A program made the position numbers and the translations under genes. A stretch of 24,018 nucleotides of DNA from DASRHK01 sp035650495 (GTDB taxonomy: Bacteria; Pseudomonadota; Gammaproteobacteria; Nevskiales; Nevskiaceae). The DNA lies in the NCBI GenBank assembly GCA_035650495.1, contig DASRHK010000097.1, positions 1 through 24,018 on the forward strand, written 5' to 3'. A model generated the notes under the pieces. That model made no database searches, was not told where the DNA came from, and saw only the letters and a program-made list of their open reading frames with translations. Shown here piece by piece: positions 1 through 9,512 of the stretch (within the stretch, counting starts at the first letter, position 1; each line of letters begins with the position of its first letter).

Positions 1-995
1 TGGACAACATCGTGCGCGACGTCGCCTTCCGCGGCGAGATCTACGTCAAGTTCGAAGGACTGAATCCGACCGGCTCGTTCAAGGATCGCGGCATGACCGT
101 GGCGGTCACGCAAGCGGTGCACGAGGGCGCGAAGGCGATCATCTGCGCGTCGACCGGCAACACCTCCGCGGCAGCCGCCGCGTACGCCGCGCGCGCCGGC
201 ATCAAGAGCTTCGTGCTGATCCCCGAAGGCAAGATCGCGCTCGGCAAGCTCGCGCAGGCGGTCGTGCACGGCGCGGTGGTCGTGCAGATCCAGGGCAACT
301 TCGACGATGGCATGCGCCTGGTGAAGGAGCTCGGCGAATCGGCGCCGGTGACGATCGTCAATTCGATCAATCCGTATCGGCTGCAGGGCCAGAAGACCGC
401 CGCGTTCGAGATCATCGAAGCGCTCGGCCGCGCGCCGGACTACCACTGCCTCCCGGTCGGCAACGCCGGCAACATCAGCGCGTACTGGATGGGTTACAGC
501 GAGGCGACGGGACAGCGCACGTCGGCGAGCATGGACGGCTACAACCTCGGCTTCGGCAAGTCGCGCCCGAAGATGTGCGGCTATCAGGCCGCCGGCGCGG
601 CGCCGTTCCTGCGTGGCGGACCGGTGCGCGATCCCGAGACGGTCGCCACTGCGATCCGCATCGGCGATCCGCAATCGTGGTCGCACGCCTGGGCTGCGCA
701 GCAAGAATCGGGCGGCTGGTTCGACGAGTTCGAAGACGCGGAGATCCTCGCGACGCAGAAACGCCTCGCCGAGCGCGAAGGCGTGTTCTGCGAGCCTGCG
801 TCGGCGACGTCGCTCTGCGGCGCGCTGCACGACATCGAGCGGGGCAAGATCAAGCAGGGCGCGACCGTGGTGTGCACGCTGACCGGCAACGGCTTGAAGG
901 ATCCCGACATCATCGTCAAGGGCGGCCTCGGCGAGCTGCTCCAGGTGCGCGCGGAGCGAAGCGCGGTCGAGAAAGCAATCCTCGCGAAGTTGTAG
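1..995 (+). CDS. thrC: threonine synthase, 5'-truncated by the window edge
   Basis: This PLP enzyme converts O-phosphohomoserine to threonine, the last step of threonine synthesis in the cytoplasm. The reading frame is open from base 3, so the true start lies before the window; the first GTG at base 12 is internal. The PLP-binding lysine (codon 81-83) sits in the motif NPTGSFKDRGM. The serine/threonine-rich substrate loop STGNTSAA, the cofactor-phosphate loop PVGNAGNIS and a C-terminal LTGNGLKDP follow in the order expected for the short, Bacillus-type threonine synthases of about 350 residues. Roughly 20-30 N-terminal residues are probably missing. The stop is TAG at 993-995, and this TAG is part of a palindromic repeat that begins at 991. 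recJ follows 63 bases downstream on the same strand. Family assignment is firm. Confidence 0.95.
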   Translation, partial: DNIVRDVAFRGEIYVKFEGLNPTGSFKDRGMTVAVTQAVHEGAKAIICASTGNTSAAAAAYAARAGIKSFVLIPEGKIALGKLAQAVVHGAVVVQIQGNFDDGMRLVKELGESAPVTIVNSINPYRLQGQKTAAFEIIEALGRAPDYHCLPVGNAGNISAYWMGYSEATGQRTSASMDGYNLGFGKSRPKMCGYQAAGAAPFLRGGPVRDPETVATAIRIGDPQSWSHAWAAQQESGGWFDEFEDAEILATQKRLAEREGVFCEPASATSLCGALHDIERGKIKQGATVVCTLTGNGLKDPDIIVKGGLGELLQVRAERSAVEKAILAKL

Positions 996-1051
996 GCGCG
1001 GGCCTTGCCCGCGACCTGCGCGCGATGGTCGCGGACAAGGTCCGCTCTACA
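991..1051. repeat. REP-like palindromic intergenic element between thrC and recJ
   Basis: The element is two imperfect inverted arms. It opens with TGTAG (991-995) and closes with CTACA (1047-1051). Each arm carries its own hairpin: GCGGG-CCTTG-CCCGC at 998-1012 and GCGGAC-AAG-GTCCGC at 1031-1045. The complement of the right arm, TGTAGAGCGGACCTTGTCCG, matches the left arm at most positions. Repeats of this build are common between genes in Xanthomonadales and pseudomonads, where they can form mRNA structures. It supplies the thrC stop codon and ends next to the recJ start. There is no run of T, so it is not a typical intrinsic terminator. Copy number elsewhere in the genome cannot be seen from here. 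Confidence 0.75.
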
Positions 1052-1058
1052 ATAAGCA

Positions 1059-2747
1059 ATGGAACCTCTGATTCGCAGGCGCGCGCTCGGCAACGTCGAT
1101 CTGCTGCCCGCGAATCTCCACCCGATCCTGCGACGGCTCTACGCCAGCCGTGGCGCCGGCCCGGATCAGATCGCCTGTGACCTGAAGTCGCTGCTGCCGC
1201 CGACCGCGCTGCGCGGGCTGCCGATGGCGTGCTCGCTGCTGGCCGACGCGCTGCGCTCCGGCGCGAAGATCGTCATCGCTGGCGACTACGATGCCGACGG
1301 CGCGACCGGAACTGCGCTTGCGATCCTTGGACTGCGCGCGCTCGGCGCGACCGAGGTGGGCTACGTCGTTCCGGATCGCTTCCGAATGGGTTACGGCCTG
1401 TCGCCGGCACTCGCGGAGATGGCGGCCACTCACGGCGCGCAGCTGTTGATCACCGTCGACAACGGGATTTCCTCCGTCGCCGGCGTCGCGCGCGCGAAAG
1501 CGCTCGGCATGCGCGTGATCGTCACCGATCACCATCTCGCGGGCGTCGACATCCCCGCAGCCGACGCGATCGTCAATCCGAACCAGGCGGCGTGCGAATT
1601 CGCGTCGAAGAACCTCGCCGGGGTCGGCGTGATGTTCTATCTGCTGATCGCATTGCGCGCGCATCTGCGCGAGACGGGCTGGTTCGCCAATCGGCCGGAG
1701 CCGAATCTCTCCGAATTCCTCGACCTCGTCGCCCTCGGCACCGTCGCCGACGTCGTGCGCCTCGACTACAACAACCGCGTGCTGGTCGCGCAGGGACTCG
1801 CGCGCATCCGCGCAGGTCGCGCGCGCCCCGGGATCTACGCGCTGTTGGAGATTGCGGGGCGCTCGCCGGCGCTCCTGTCGTCAGCCGATCTCGGCTTCGT
1901 GCTCGGTCCGCGCATCAACGCGGCCGGTCGGCTCGAGGACATCCGCACCGGCATCGAGTGCCTGCTGGCGCCGACGCCCGAAGCCGCGCTGCCGCTTGCA
2001 CGCCAGCTCGATCAGTTCAATCGCGATCGGCGCGAGCTCGAAGCGCAGATGCGCGACGAGGCGCTCGAGATCGTCGAGGGCAGCGAAGCGATCGGCATCT
2101 GCATCTTCGAGCCGCATTGGCACGAAGGCGTCGTCGGCCTGATCGCGTCGCGGGTGAAAGACAAGCTGCACCGGCCGGCGTTCGCCTTCGCGCGCGCGCA
2201 GGACGCCGGCTGGCTGAAAGGCTCGGGACGGTCGATCGCGGGATTCCATCTGCGCGACGCGCTCGCCGCGATCGACGCGCGGCGCCCCGGGATGATCCAG
2301 CGCTTCGGCGGACACGCGATGGCCGCCGGCCTCACCATCGCGGAGCAGCAGTTCGTCGCGTTCGCCGAGATGTTCGACGCGATCTGCCGCGAGCAGCTCG
2401 ACGATTCGCTGCTGGAACGCGTGGTCGAGACCGACGGCGAGCTCGAGCCTTCGCAATTCGCGATCGACACGGCGCTCGCGCTGGAGTCCGGCGGGCCGTG
2501 GGGCCAGGGATTCCCCGAGCCGCTGTTCGACGGCGTCTTCCAGGTGCGCGAAGTGCGCGTCGTCGGCGACAGTCACGCGAAGTACCGGCTCGCGGTGTCG
2601 AGCGGTGCGATGCTGGAAGCGATCCACTTCGGCGGCGCGGAGACGATGCGCTCGTCCGGACAGTCGCTCCGCGCGACGTATCAGCTCACGGTCAACCGCT
2701 ATCGCGATCTGCAGAGCGCGGAGATCCGGATCCAATCGCTGCTGTAG
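1059..2747 (+). CDS. recJ: single-stranded-DNA-specific exonuclease RecJ
   Basis: RecJ degrades single-stranded DNA 5' to 3' in RecF-pathway recombination, mismatch repair and base excision repair. The 562 residues are the usual family length. The DHH phosphoesterase domain comes first, with metal-binding motifs GDYDADG (75-81), VDNG (133-136) and TDHH (156-159), then LDLVALGTVADVV (221-233) and GPRINAAGR (283-291). The DHHA1 nucleic-acid-binding part follows, with HEGVVGLIASR (355-365) and GGHAMAAG (417-424), and a C-terminal OB-type region. ATG at 1059 is chosen because the protein aligns from its first residues. No good Shine-Dalgarno precedes it, but TACAAT lies five bases upstream (1048-1053), so a leaderless transcript is possible. 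recJ next to thrC is found in other proteobacteria. Confidence 0.95.
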   Translation: MEPLIRRRALGNVDLLPANLHPILRRLYASRGAGPDQIACDLKSLLPPTALRGLPMACSLLADALRSGAKIVIAGDYDADGATGTALAILGLRALGATEVGYVVPDRFRMGYGLSPALAEMAATHGAQLLITVDNGISSVAGVARAKALGMRVIVTDHHLAGVDIPAADAIVNPNQAACEFASKNLAGVGVMFYLLIALRAHLRETGWFANRPEPNLSEFLDLVALGTVADVVRLDYNNRVLVAQGLARIRAGRARPGIYALLEIAGRSPALLSSADLGFVLGPRINAAGRLEDIRTGIECLLAPTPEAALPLARQLDQFNRDRRELEAQMRDEALEIVEGSEAIGICIFEPHWHEGVVGLIASRVKDKLHRPAFAFARAQDAGWLKGSGRSIAGFHLRDALAAIDARRPGMIQRFGGHAMAAGLTIAEQQFVAFAEMFDAICREQLDDSLLERVVETDGELEPSQFAIDTALALESGGPWGQGFPEPLFDGVFQVREVRVVGDSHAKYRLAVSSGAMLEAIHFGGAETMRSSGQSLRATYQLTVNRYRDLQSAEIRIQSLL

Positions 2748-2765
2748 GTCGCCCTTCAGGGCGAC
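2748..2765. other. perfect hairpin between the convergent recJ and M19-hydrolase genes
   Basis: GTCGCCC-TTCA-GGGCGAC is a perfect 7-bp stem with a four-base loop. It starts immediately after the recJ TAG (2745-2747) and contains the stop codon of the convergent gene (TGA on the minus strand, 2758-2756). With the preceding TGTAG it resembles one arm of the repeat at 991-1051. It could protect or end both transcripts, but there is no T-run on either strand, so a classical intrinsic terminator is doubtful. Confidence 0.5.
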
Positions 2766-4561
2766 GCTGTTGCGCGCTCCCACATCTGCAGATAAGCCTC
2801 GGCGGAGCGGAATAGCGGCTCCATCGCCGCGCCGCCGGCCTGCTGCTGCAGATCGCCGACGAGATCGGCGATGAGCCCGTAGTGCGCAACGCCGTCGGTG
2901 TTCAGGTCGAAGGTGCGCTCGCCGCTGTGCTGCCGATCGAAGACGACGCTGTCGATCGAGAACGGATACGCGAGCGGTGACCTCGCGGCGTCATCGCGCG
3001 GCGCCGGCAGCGACGCGAAGCCGCCGGTGTCGGTGCCGAAGCCGACGCCGAAATAGAAGTGATCGTTGCGATACTGCTGCAACTCGAGGATACGCGCGGC
3101 GAGCGCAGGCGCCTGATCGACGCGCGCGGTGGCGATGCCGCCGATGGCGTAGAGCCGATCGAGCTCCGCATCGGTCCAGAGGCCGCCGGTGTTCGTGTGG
3201 CTCGAAACGATGGGGTACTGGCGCGACTCAGCGATCTCGAGCACGCGATCGCGCGCGAATTCGCTCATGTGATCCGCCTCGATGAGCAGATGGCGATCGA
3301 TCAGGCGCTGGATCAGATACTCCCCGAGATCGGTCAGGCCCTTGGTGTTGCAGCGCTTGCCCGGGATGACGAATTCCTCGCCCTGGCTCGGGTCGGGACA
3401 TGCGCCCATCGCGAACGGATGGCCCGTCTGCTCGACCTCCATCGCGCCGATGAAGATGCCCTTGTCGCCGCCTTCCATCGCCGCGCCGGCGAACGCGTTG
3501 TCCGTCCAATGCGCGGGGAACACGCTGCGCACGCCGAGCTGCCAGAAATGATCGATGCCGCGATCGACGTCGGCCCGCGTGCATTGCGGCAGTCCGAGCA
3601 GCTCGCTGCAGCCGAACAGGTTGGAGGACTCCACGCCGATGACGACGGCGAGCTTGCCTTGCTCGATGACGCGGCGTGCTTGCACAGGATCGTAGACGAG
3701 CCGGAACCAGCCGAGCCCAGGACCGCCGGCCTGCGCGTCGACGTAGTCCTGCAGCGCCTCCAGCTGCGCGACTTCGAGCTCGATCGTGTGCGTCTCGTCG
3801 CAGTCGTGGGTCTTGCGTGGCTCGATCACGCACAGCGGACGATCTTCGACGGTCATCGCGACGACGAGCCGCTCGCCGGCCATCCACGCGCGCTCCAGCC
3901 ACTTGTAATAGGTCTGCTGATGCGTGTTGGTGTCGAACACCGGCCAGCCGGCGAAGGTCGGCCAGCCGTGCGTGTCGTGCGTGCCGACCGGATTGCCGCT
4001 GCGCAGGAGATTGCCGGTGACGTCGAGGCTGCCGTCGGGTCCGTGCACGTCGGCGTCGCGGCCGAGCGCTTGCGCGATGCCATAGCGATCGAACGGCTCG
4101 CCGGAGATCGTTTCGCCGCCCGCACGCAGCTCCGCGGTGATGTGCAGATGCAGATCGACGAAGCCGCGGACGGTGCCGTCGGGATTGACACTCGCGATCG
4201 GCAGGCCGGTCGCGTTCACTTCCGCTTCGGGAAACGGCGTGCAGTCGCTCGCTGCGACGAATGATTCGACGGCGATCTCGTGCCCGGTGCTCGTCGAGAT
4301 GAGCTTGTACCGGCCATTCGCTCCTGGATGCAGTGACCACTCGGGGCCATCAGGCGCGCTGAGCAATTCCCCACCGACATCGTAGGGCAGGTAAGTCCCG
4401 AGTCCGGAGGGCTTCCAGAAGAACGTGAGCTGCGGATCCCCGTTGAGCGAGTAGCAGCCGTTGGCGATTTGCGGAATCTCGGCGACGCTGGCGACGCCGG
4501 TGCTCGACCCGCAACCGGCGATCAGCACGGCGACGCCGAGCACGGCGATCGCGCGGATCAG
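2756..4561 (-). CDS. M19 (renal dipeptidase)-like metallohydrolase, predicted lipoprotein, CTG start
   Basis: This is a predicted metal-dependent hydrolase of the amidohydrolase TIM-barrel superfamily, related to peptidase M19 dipeptidases; its substrate is unknown. Counting from CTG at 4561 it has 601 residues. MIRAIAVLGVAVLIAGC is a complete lipoprotein signal: basic start, hydrophobic core and lipobox IAGC with Cys17. About 110 residues without recognised motifs follow. Barrel motifs are DLHLH (136-140), VIGVESSN (E311), EADHMSE (H431), SSHTNTGG (H455) and FGTDTGG (D511). DLHLH is an HxH amidohydrolase pattern rather than the HxD of classic M19 enzymes. The first GTG (4543) would remove the basic n-region. 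CTG restores it, has GGAGAGG eight bases upstream, and overlaps the sufS stop as CTGA. The gene is last in the suf operon. Family call good, function open. Confidence 0.8.
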   Translation of the reverse strand: MIRAIAVLGVAVLIAGCGSSTGVASVAEIPQIANGCYSLNGDPQLTFFWKPSGLGTYLPYDVGGELLSAPDGPEWSLHPGANGRYKLISTSTGHEIAVESFVAASDCTPFPEAEVNATGLPIASVNPDGTVRGFVDLHLHITAELRAGGETISGEPFDRYGIAQALGRDADVHGPDGSLDVTGNLLRSGNPVGTHDTHGWPTFAGWPVFDTNTHQQTYYKWLERAWMAGERLVVAMTVEDRPLCVIEPRKTHDCDETHTIELEVAQLEALQDYVDAQAGGPGLGWFRLVYDPVQARRVIEQGKLAVVIGVESSNLFGCSELLGLPQCTRADVDRGIDHFWQLGVRSVFPAHWTDNAFAGAAMEGGDKGIFIGAMEVEQTGHPFAMGACPDPSQGEEFVIPGKRCNTKGLTDLGEYLIQRLIDRHLLIEADHMSEFARDRVLEIAESRQYPIVSSHTNTGGLWTDAELDRLYAIGGIATARVDQAPALAARILELQQYRNDHFYFGVGFGTDTGGFASLPAPRDDAARSPLAYPFSIDSVVFDRQHSGERTFDLNTDGVAHYGLIADLVGDLQQQAGGAAMEPLFRSAEAYLQMWERATASP

Positions 4562-5781
4562 CGGAAGATCCTCTCCACTTTCTGCAGCGCCGCGACGAGC
4601 TGGTCGACATCGTCAATGCCGTTGTACAGCGCAAACGATGCGCGTGCGGTTGCCGTGACGTCGTAGCGCTGCATCAGCGGCATCGTGCAATGGTGACCGG
4701 TGCGGATCCCAACGCCTTCCTGATCGAGGATGGTGCCGATGTCGTGCGGATGCGCGTTCTGCATCACGAAGGAGATGATCGCGCTCTTGTCCTTCGCCGT
4801 GCCGATGATCCTCAAGCCGGGGATCGCGCTCATCTTGCGCGTCGCGTCCTCGAGCAGCGCGTGCTCATGGCGCGCGATCGGATCGAGGCCGATGCTGTCG
4901 ATGTAATCCAGCGCGGCCGCGAAACCGATGGCGCCGGCAATGTCGGGCGTGCCGGCCTCGAATTTGTACGGCACGTCGTTCCAGGTGCTGCCCTCGAACG
5001 CGACGGTGCGGATCATGTCGCCGCCGCCCTGCCACGGGACCATCGATTCCAGATGCTCGCGCTTGGCGATCAGCGCTCCGAAGCCGGTGGGTCCGTAGGC
5101 CTTGTGCGATGAGCACGCATAGAAGTCGGCGCCGAGCGCGTTGAAATCGACGGCGATGTGCGCGATCGCCTGCGCGCCGTCGATGAGCACGGGGATTCCG
5201 CGCGCGTGCGCTTCGCGGATCATGTCGGCGATGGGATTCACCGTTCCGAGCGTGTTCGAGACGTGCGCGATGGCGACCAGCTTGATGCGCGGCGACAGCA
5301 GCTTCTTCCACTCGTCGAAGATCACTTCGCCCGCATCGTTGAGGGGCGCCGCGACGATCTTCGCGCCGGCCAGCTGCCACGGCACGATGTTGGAGTGATG
5401 CTCCATGCCGGTGAGCAGCACTTCATCTCCCGCTTTCAGTTGCGGCTGCAGGAACGAGCGGGCGACGAGGTTCACGGCTTCCGTCGTGCCGCGCGTGAAC
5501 ACGACCTGCTCGCGCGCCACGTTGAACCAGCGCGCGATGCGATCCCGAGCGGCCTCGTATTGCGTCGTCGCGTGCTCGGCGAGCGCGTGCACCGCGCGGT
5601 GGACGTTCGCGTTCGACGTGCGGTAGTAGCGATCGAGCGCCTGCAGCACCGCTTCCGGCTTCTGCGTCGTCGCTGCGTTGTCGAGATAGGCGAGCCGCTT
5701 GCCGCGGACCGTCTCGCGCAGGATCGGGAAGTCGGCGCGGATGCGCGCGAGATCGAACGGCGAGCGGGCCGGGGCGTTCAC
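4558..5781 (-). CDS. sufS: cysteine desulfurase SufS
   Basis: SufS is a PLP enzyme that takes sulfur from cysteine as a persulfide and feeds the SufBCD scaffold for Fe-S cluster assembly. The 407 residues match the usual length of about 406. Visible residues are the MEHHSN motif (H128-H129 stacking over PLP), D201 and Q204 in DGAQA, the Schiff-base lysine K227 in SSHKAYGPTG, and the catalytic Cys365 in RTGHHC. The start is GTG at 5781-5779, which overlaps the sufD TGA as GTGA; the open frame continues upstream, but only as antiparallel coding of sufD. The position after sufBCD and the group II RTGHHC loop support SufS over IscS or NifS. No SufE or SufU gene follows; an M19-like lipoprotein does. 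Confidence 0.96.
   Translation of the reverse strand: MNAPARSPFDLARIRADFPILRETVRGKRLAYLDNAATTQKPEAVLQALDRYYRTSNANVHRAVHALAEHATTQYEAARDRIARWFNVAREQVVFTRGTTEAVNLVARSFLQPQLKAGDEVLLTGMEHHSNIVPWQLAGAKIVAAPLNDAGEVIFDEWKKLLSPRIKLVAIAHVSNTLGTVNPIADMIREAHARGIPVLIDGAQAIAHIAVDFNALGADFYACSSHKAYGPTGFGALIAKREHLESMVPWQGGGDMIRTVAFEGSTWNDVPYKFEAGTPDIAGAIGFAAALDYIDSIGLDPIARHEHALLEDATRKMSAIPGLRIIGTAKDKSAIISFVMQNAHPHDIGTILDQEGVGIRTGHHCTMPLMQRYDVTATARASFALYNGIDDVDQLVAALQKVERIFR
4559..4576 (-). promoter_or_regulatory. ribosome binding site and CTG start inside the end of sufS
   Basis: On the minus strand GGAGAGG (4576-4570) is followed by an eight-base spacer and CTG (4561-4559). The CTG shares three of its four bases with the sufS TGA (4560-4558), giving a CTGA junction. 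No ATG, GTG or TTG at this position could provide the basic n-region of the lipoprotein signal. The site therefore decides the start of the downstream gene and suggests coupling to sufS translation. Confidence 0.65.
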
Positions 5782-6809
5782 TTGAGTTGCGCCTCGAATT
5801 CGCGCGTCACCCGATCGCGGATGGCTTCGTCGTCGATGCGATCGAGGATCTCGTGCGCGAACGCGCTGATCAGTAGCCGGCGGGCCGCATCGGCGTCGAG
5901 TCCGCGCGAGCGCAGGTAGAACACAGCGTCCTCGTCCAGCTGGCCGAAGGTCGCGCCGTGCGCGCATTTGACGTCGTCGGCGTAGATCTCCAGCTCGGGC
6001 TTGGCGTTGACCTCCGCGCCCTTGGAGAGGATCAGGTTCCCGACGCGCTGCTCGGAATCGGTCTTCTGCGCGCCCGGATGCACGACGATCTTGCCGTTGA
6101 ACACCGCGCGCGCCTTGTCGACGGCGATGCCGCGATAGGTCTCGCGCGACAGGCAGTGCGCGGCGCGGTGATCGATGCGCGTGTGATTGTCGACGTGCGT
6201 TGCACCGCGGGCGAGATAGAGCCCGTGCAGCTGAGCCTCGGCGCCCGGCTCGTCGAAGGTGATGTCGAGGTCGTGTCGGAGGAAAGCGCCGCCGAGATCG
6301 ACGGTGATCGCTTCGAGGCGCGCGTCGCGGCGCAGCGCAACCTTGAGGCGCGTCAATCGCTGCGCATCAGCGGCGGCATTCTGGATGCGCAGCAGGCGCA
6401 GACGCGCGTTCGGTGCGATGTCGATCGCGGCAAAGAAGGTCGCGAAGCGCGACGCGGTGCGATCGTCGAGGATCAATTGCGCGTCGCGATTCACCTGCAG
6501 GCGCAGGCGCTGATGCTTGCCGGTATCGAGCTCGACGCGGCCTTCGATCGTGCGCGTCTGGCGTCCGCCGGCGAGCGCCGTGTTGAGTGCGTCGAGGCCG
6601 CAATCATAGGCGGCAGGGAAGTCGTGGTTCTCGATGCTCGGTGCAACGTCTTCGATCGCGAGCGTGTCGAGCTTCGAGAGATCGGTGTACTTCCAGTCCT
6701 CTTCGCTGGTCGTCGGCAGTCCGTGGCTGCGCAACGCGTCGAGCGCGGCGCGACGGCCCGCGGGCAGGGCGGGCAGCTTCTCGATCGCCGTGGTGATGTT
6801 GTTCAGCAT
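5778..6809 (-). CDS. sufD: Fe-S cluster assembly protein SufD
   Basis: SufD pairs with SufB in the SufBC2D scaffold on which Fe-S clusters are built. The 343 residues form a short N-terminal helical part, containing the typical EEDWKYTDL stretch (36-44), and a core of right-handed beta-helix type. The conserved C-terminal block KCAHGATFGQLDEDAVFYL contains His284, which by position corresponds to the cluster-ligand histidine of E. coli SufD (H360); FYLRSRG follows. It is about 80 residues shorter than the E. coli protein, mostly at the N-terminus, as seen in other non-enteric SufD proteins. ATG at 6809 lies three bases after the sufC TAG, and the 3' end overlaps the sufS GTG by four bases. 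Confidence 0.95.
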   Translation of the reverse strand: MLNNITTAIEKLPALPAGRRAALDALRSHGLPTTSEEDWKYTDLSKLDTLAIEDVAPSIENHDFPAAYDCGLDALNTALAGGRQTRTIEGRVELDTGKHQRLRLQVNRDAQLILDDRTASRFATFFAAIDIAPNARLRLLRIQNAAADAQRLTRLKVALRRDARLEAITVDLGGAFLRHDLDITFDEPGAEAQLHGLYLARGATHVDNHTRIDHRAAHCLSRETYRGIAVDKARAVFNGKIVVHPGAQKTDSEQRVGNLILSKGAEVNAKPELEIYADDVKCAHGATFGQLDEDAVFYLRSRGLDADAARRLLISAFAHEILDRIDDEAIRDRVTREFEAQLK

Positions 6810-6812
6810 CGA

Positions 6813-9001
<2,189 letters not shown>

Positions 9002-9002
9002 G

Positions 9003-9452
9003 TCAGTGCGCCGCCGCGCGGAAGGTGAGCGGCGCTTCAGTGGCGCGACGCAGGGGTGCGACCATTTGCGCGAGCGTCACCGCTTCGAGCGCCTGACGGA
9101 TCGCCGTGTTGATCAGCCGCCAGTTGGCGCGCGTCGCGCAATGCGACTCGATGCTGCAGCCGCCCTGATGATGCGAGCACTCGGTGACCGCGATCGGGCC
9201 TTCCAGCGCGCGGATGATCTCCGCGACCGAGAGCTTCTCCGGGGCTTTGGCGAGCTTGTAGCCGCCGTGCGCGCCGCGCAGCGACTCGAGCAGCCCGCCG
9301 CGCGCGAGCGTCTTGAGCAGCTTGGCGACGGTCGGAGCGGGGACGCGCGTCTTCGCCGCGAGCTCCTGGCCGTTGTGCACGCGCGCGGGCTCGGCGGCGA
9401 TCGCCGTCATGAGGACCGTTGCGTAATCCGCGAGCTTGGAGAGCTTGAGCAT
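9003..9452 (-). CDS. Rrf2-family SUF system regulator (IscR-like)
   Basis: This is a predicted Fe-S-sensing repressor that heads the suf operon. The 149 residues consist of an N-terminal winged helix (MLKLSKLADYATVLM onward; recognition region near APTVAKLLKTLARGGLL, 39-55; wing GAHGGYKLAK, 60-69) and three cysteines, C92, C99 and C105, in the pattern C-x6-C-x5-C. That pattern is the cluster-ligand arrangement of the Rrf2 family (IscR uses C-x5-C-x5-C). ATG at 9452 is preferred over the TTG at 9458 because the family typically begins at MLKLSK. AGGT lies eight bases upstream. The adjacent palindrome at 9453-9477 suggests autoregulation. It matches the gammaproteobacterial SUF-regulator subgroup better than IscR proper, from the suf context. 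Confidence 0.93.
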   Translation of the reverse strand: MLKLSKLADYATVLMTAIAAEPARVHNGQELAAKTRVPAPTVAKLLKTLARGGLLESLRGAHGGYKLAKAPEKLSVAEIIRALEGPIAVTECSHHQGGCSIESHCATRANWRLINTAIRQALEAVTLAQMVAPLRRATEAPLTFRAAAH

Positions 9453-9477
9453 AATCAAGACCTATTTAGTCCGGATT
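9453..9477 (-). promoter_or_regulatory. candidate IscR type 1-like operator abutting the regulator start
   Basis: Read on the minus strand, the 25 bases directly before the ATG contain GACTAAATAGGTC flanked by AATCCG and TTGATT. The core GACT-(A/T)-rich-GTC matches the centre of the E. coli IscR type 1 site, whose consensus has GACTRWWWYAGTC. The outer bases are also partly dyadic (ATC...GAT). The site overlaps the expected transcription start and the SD-like AGGT, so binding would block both initiation and ribosome access. The outer flanks match the consensus only in part, so this is a candidate. Confidence 0.55.
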
Positions 9478-9478
9478 G

Positions 9479-9507
9479 ATTTTAGGCCACCGGAGCGCGC
9501 GCTTCAA
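9479..9507 (-). promoter_or_regulatory. predicted sigma70 promoter of the suf operon
   Basis: On the minus strand TTGAAG (9507-9502) is a -35 candidate and TAAAAT (9484-9479) a -10 candidate, separated by exactly 17 bases. They match the sigma70 consensus at four and five of six positions. Transcription would start near 9472, inside the candidate operator, giving a leader of about 20 bases. It is the only good promoter in the 60-base gap shared with the divergent gene at 9513. Confidence 0.6.
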
Positions 9508-9512
9508 GCAAA

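Noticed and set aside
998..1045. The two hairpins after thrC as an intrinsic terminator
   Set aside because: Stems are good but no T-run follows either one; the inverted-arm organisation fits a REP-like repeat better.
3059..4264. Plus-strand open frame (401 codons) opposite the M19-like gene
   Set aside because: The minus strand carries the conserved HxH, ExDH and SSH motifs and a lipoprotein signal; the plus frame has none.
4543..4543. GTG at 4543 as the start of the M19-like lipoprotein
   Set aside because: It would give a signal peptide without a basic n-region and has no SD in place; the CTG at 4561 meets both needs.
9456..9458. TTG at 9458 as the start of the Rrf2 regulator
   Set aside because: The family begins at the MLKLSK corresponding to ATG 9452; TTG would add only two residues and has no better SD.
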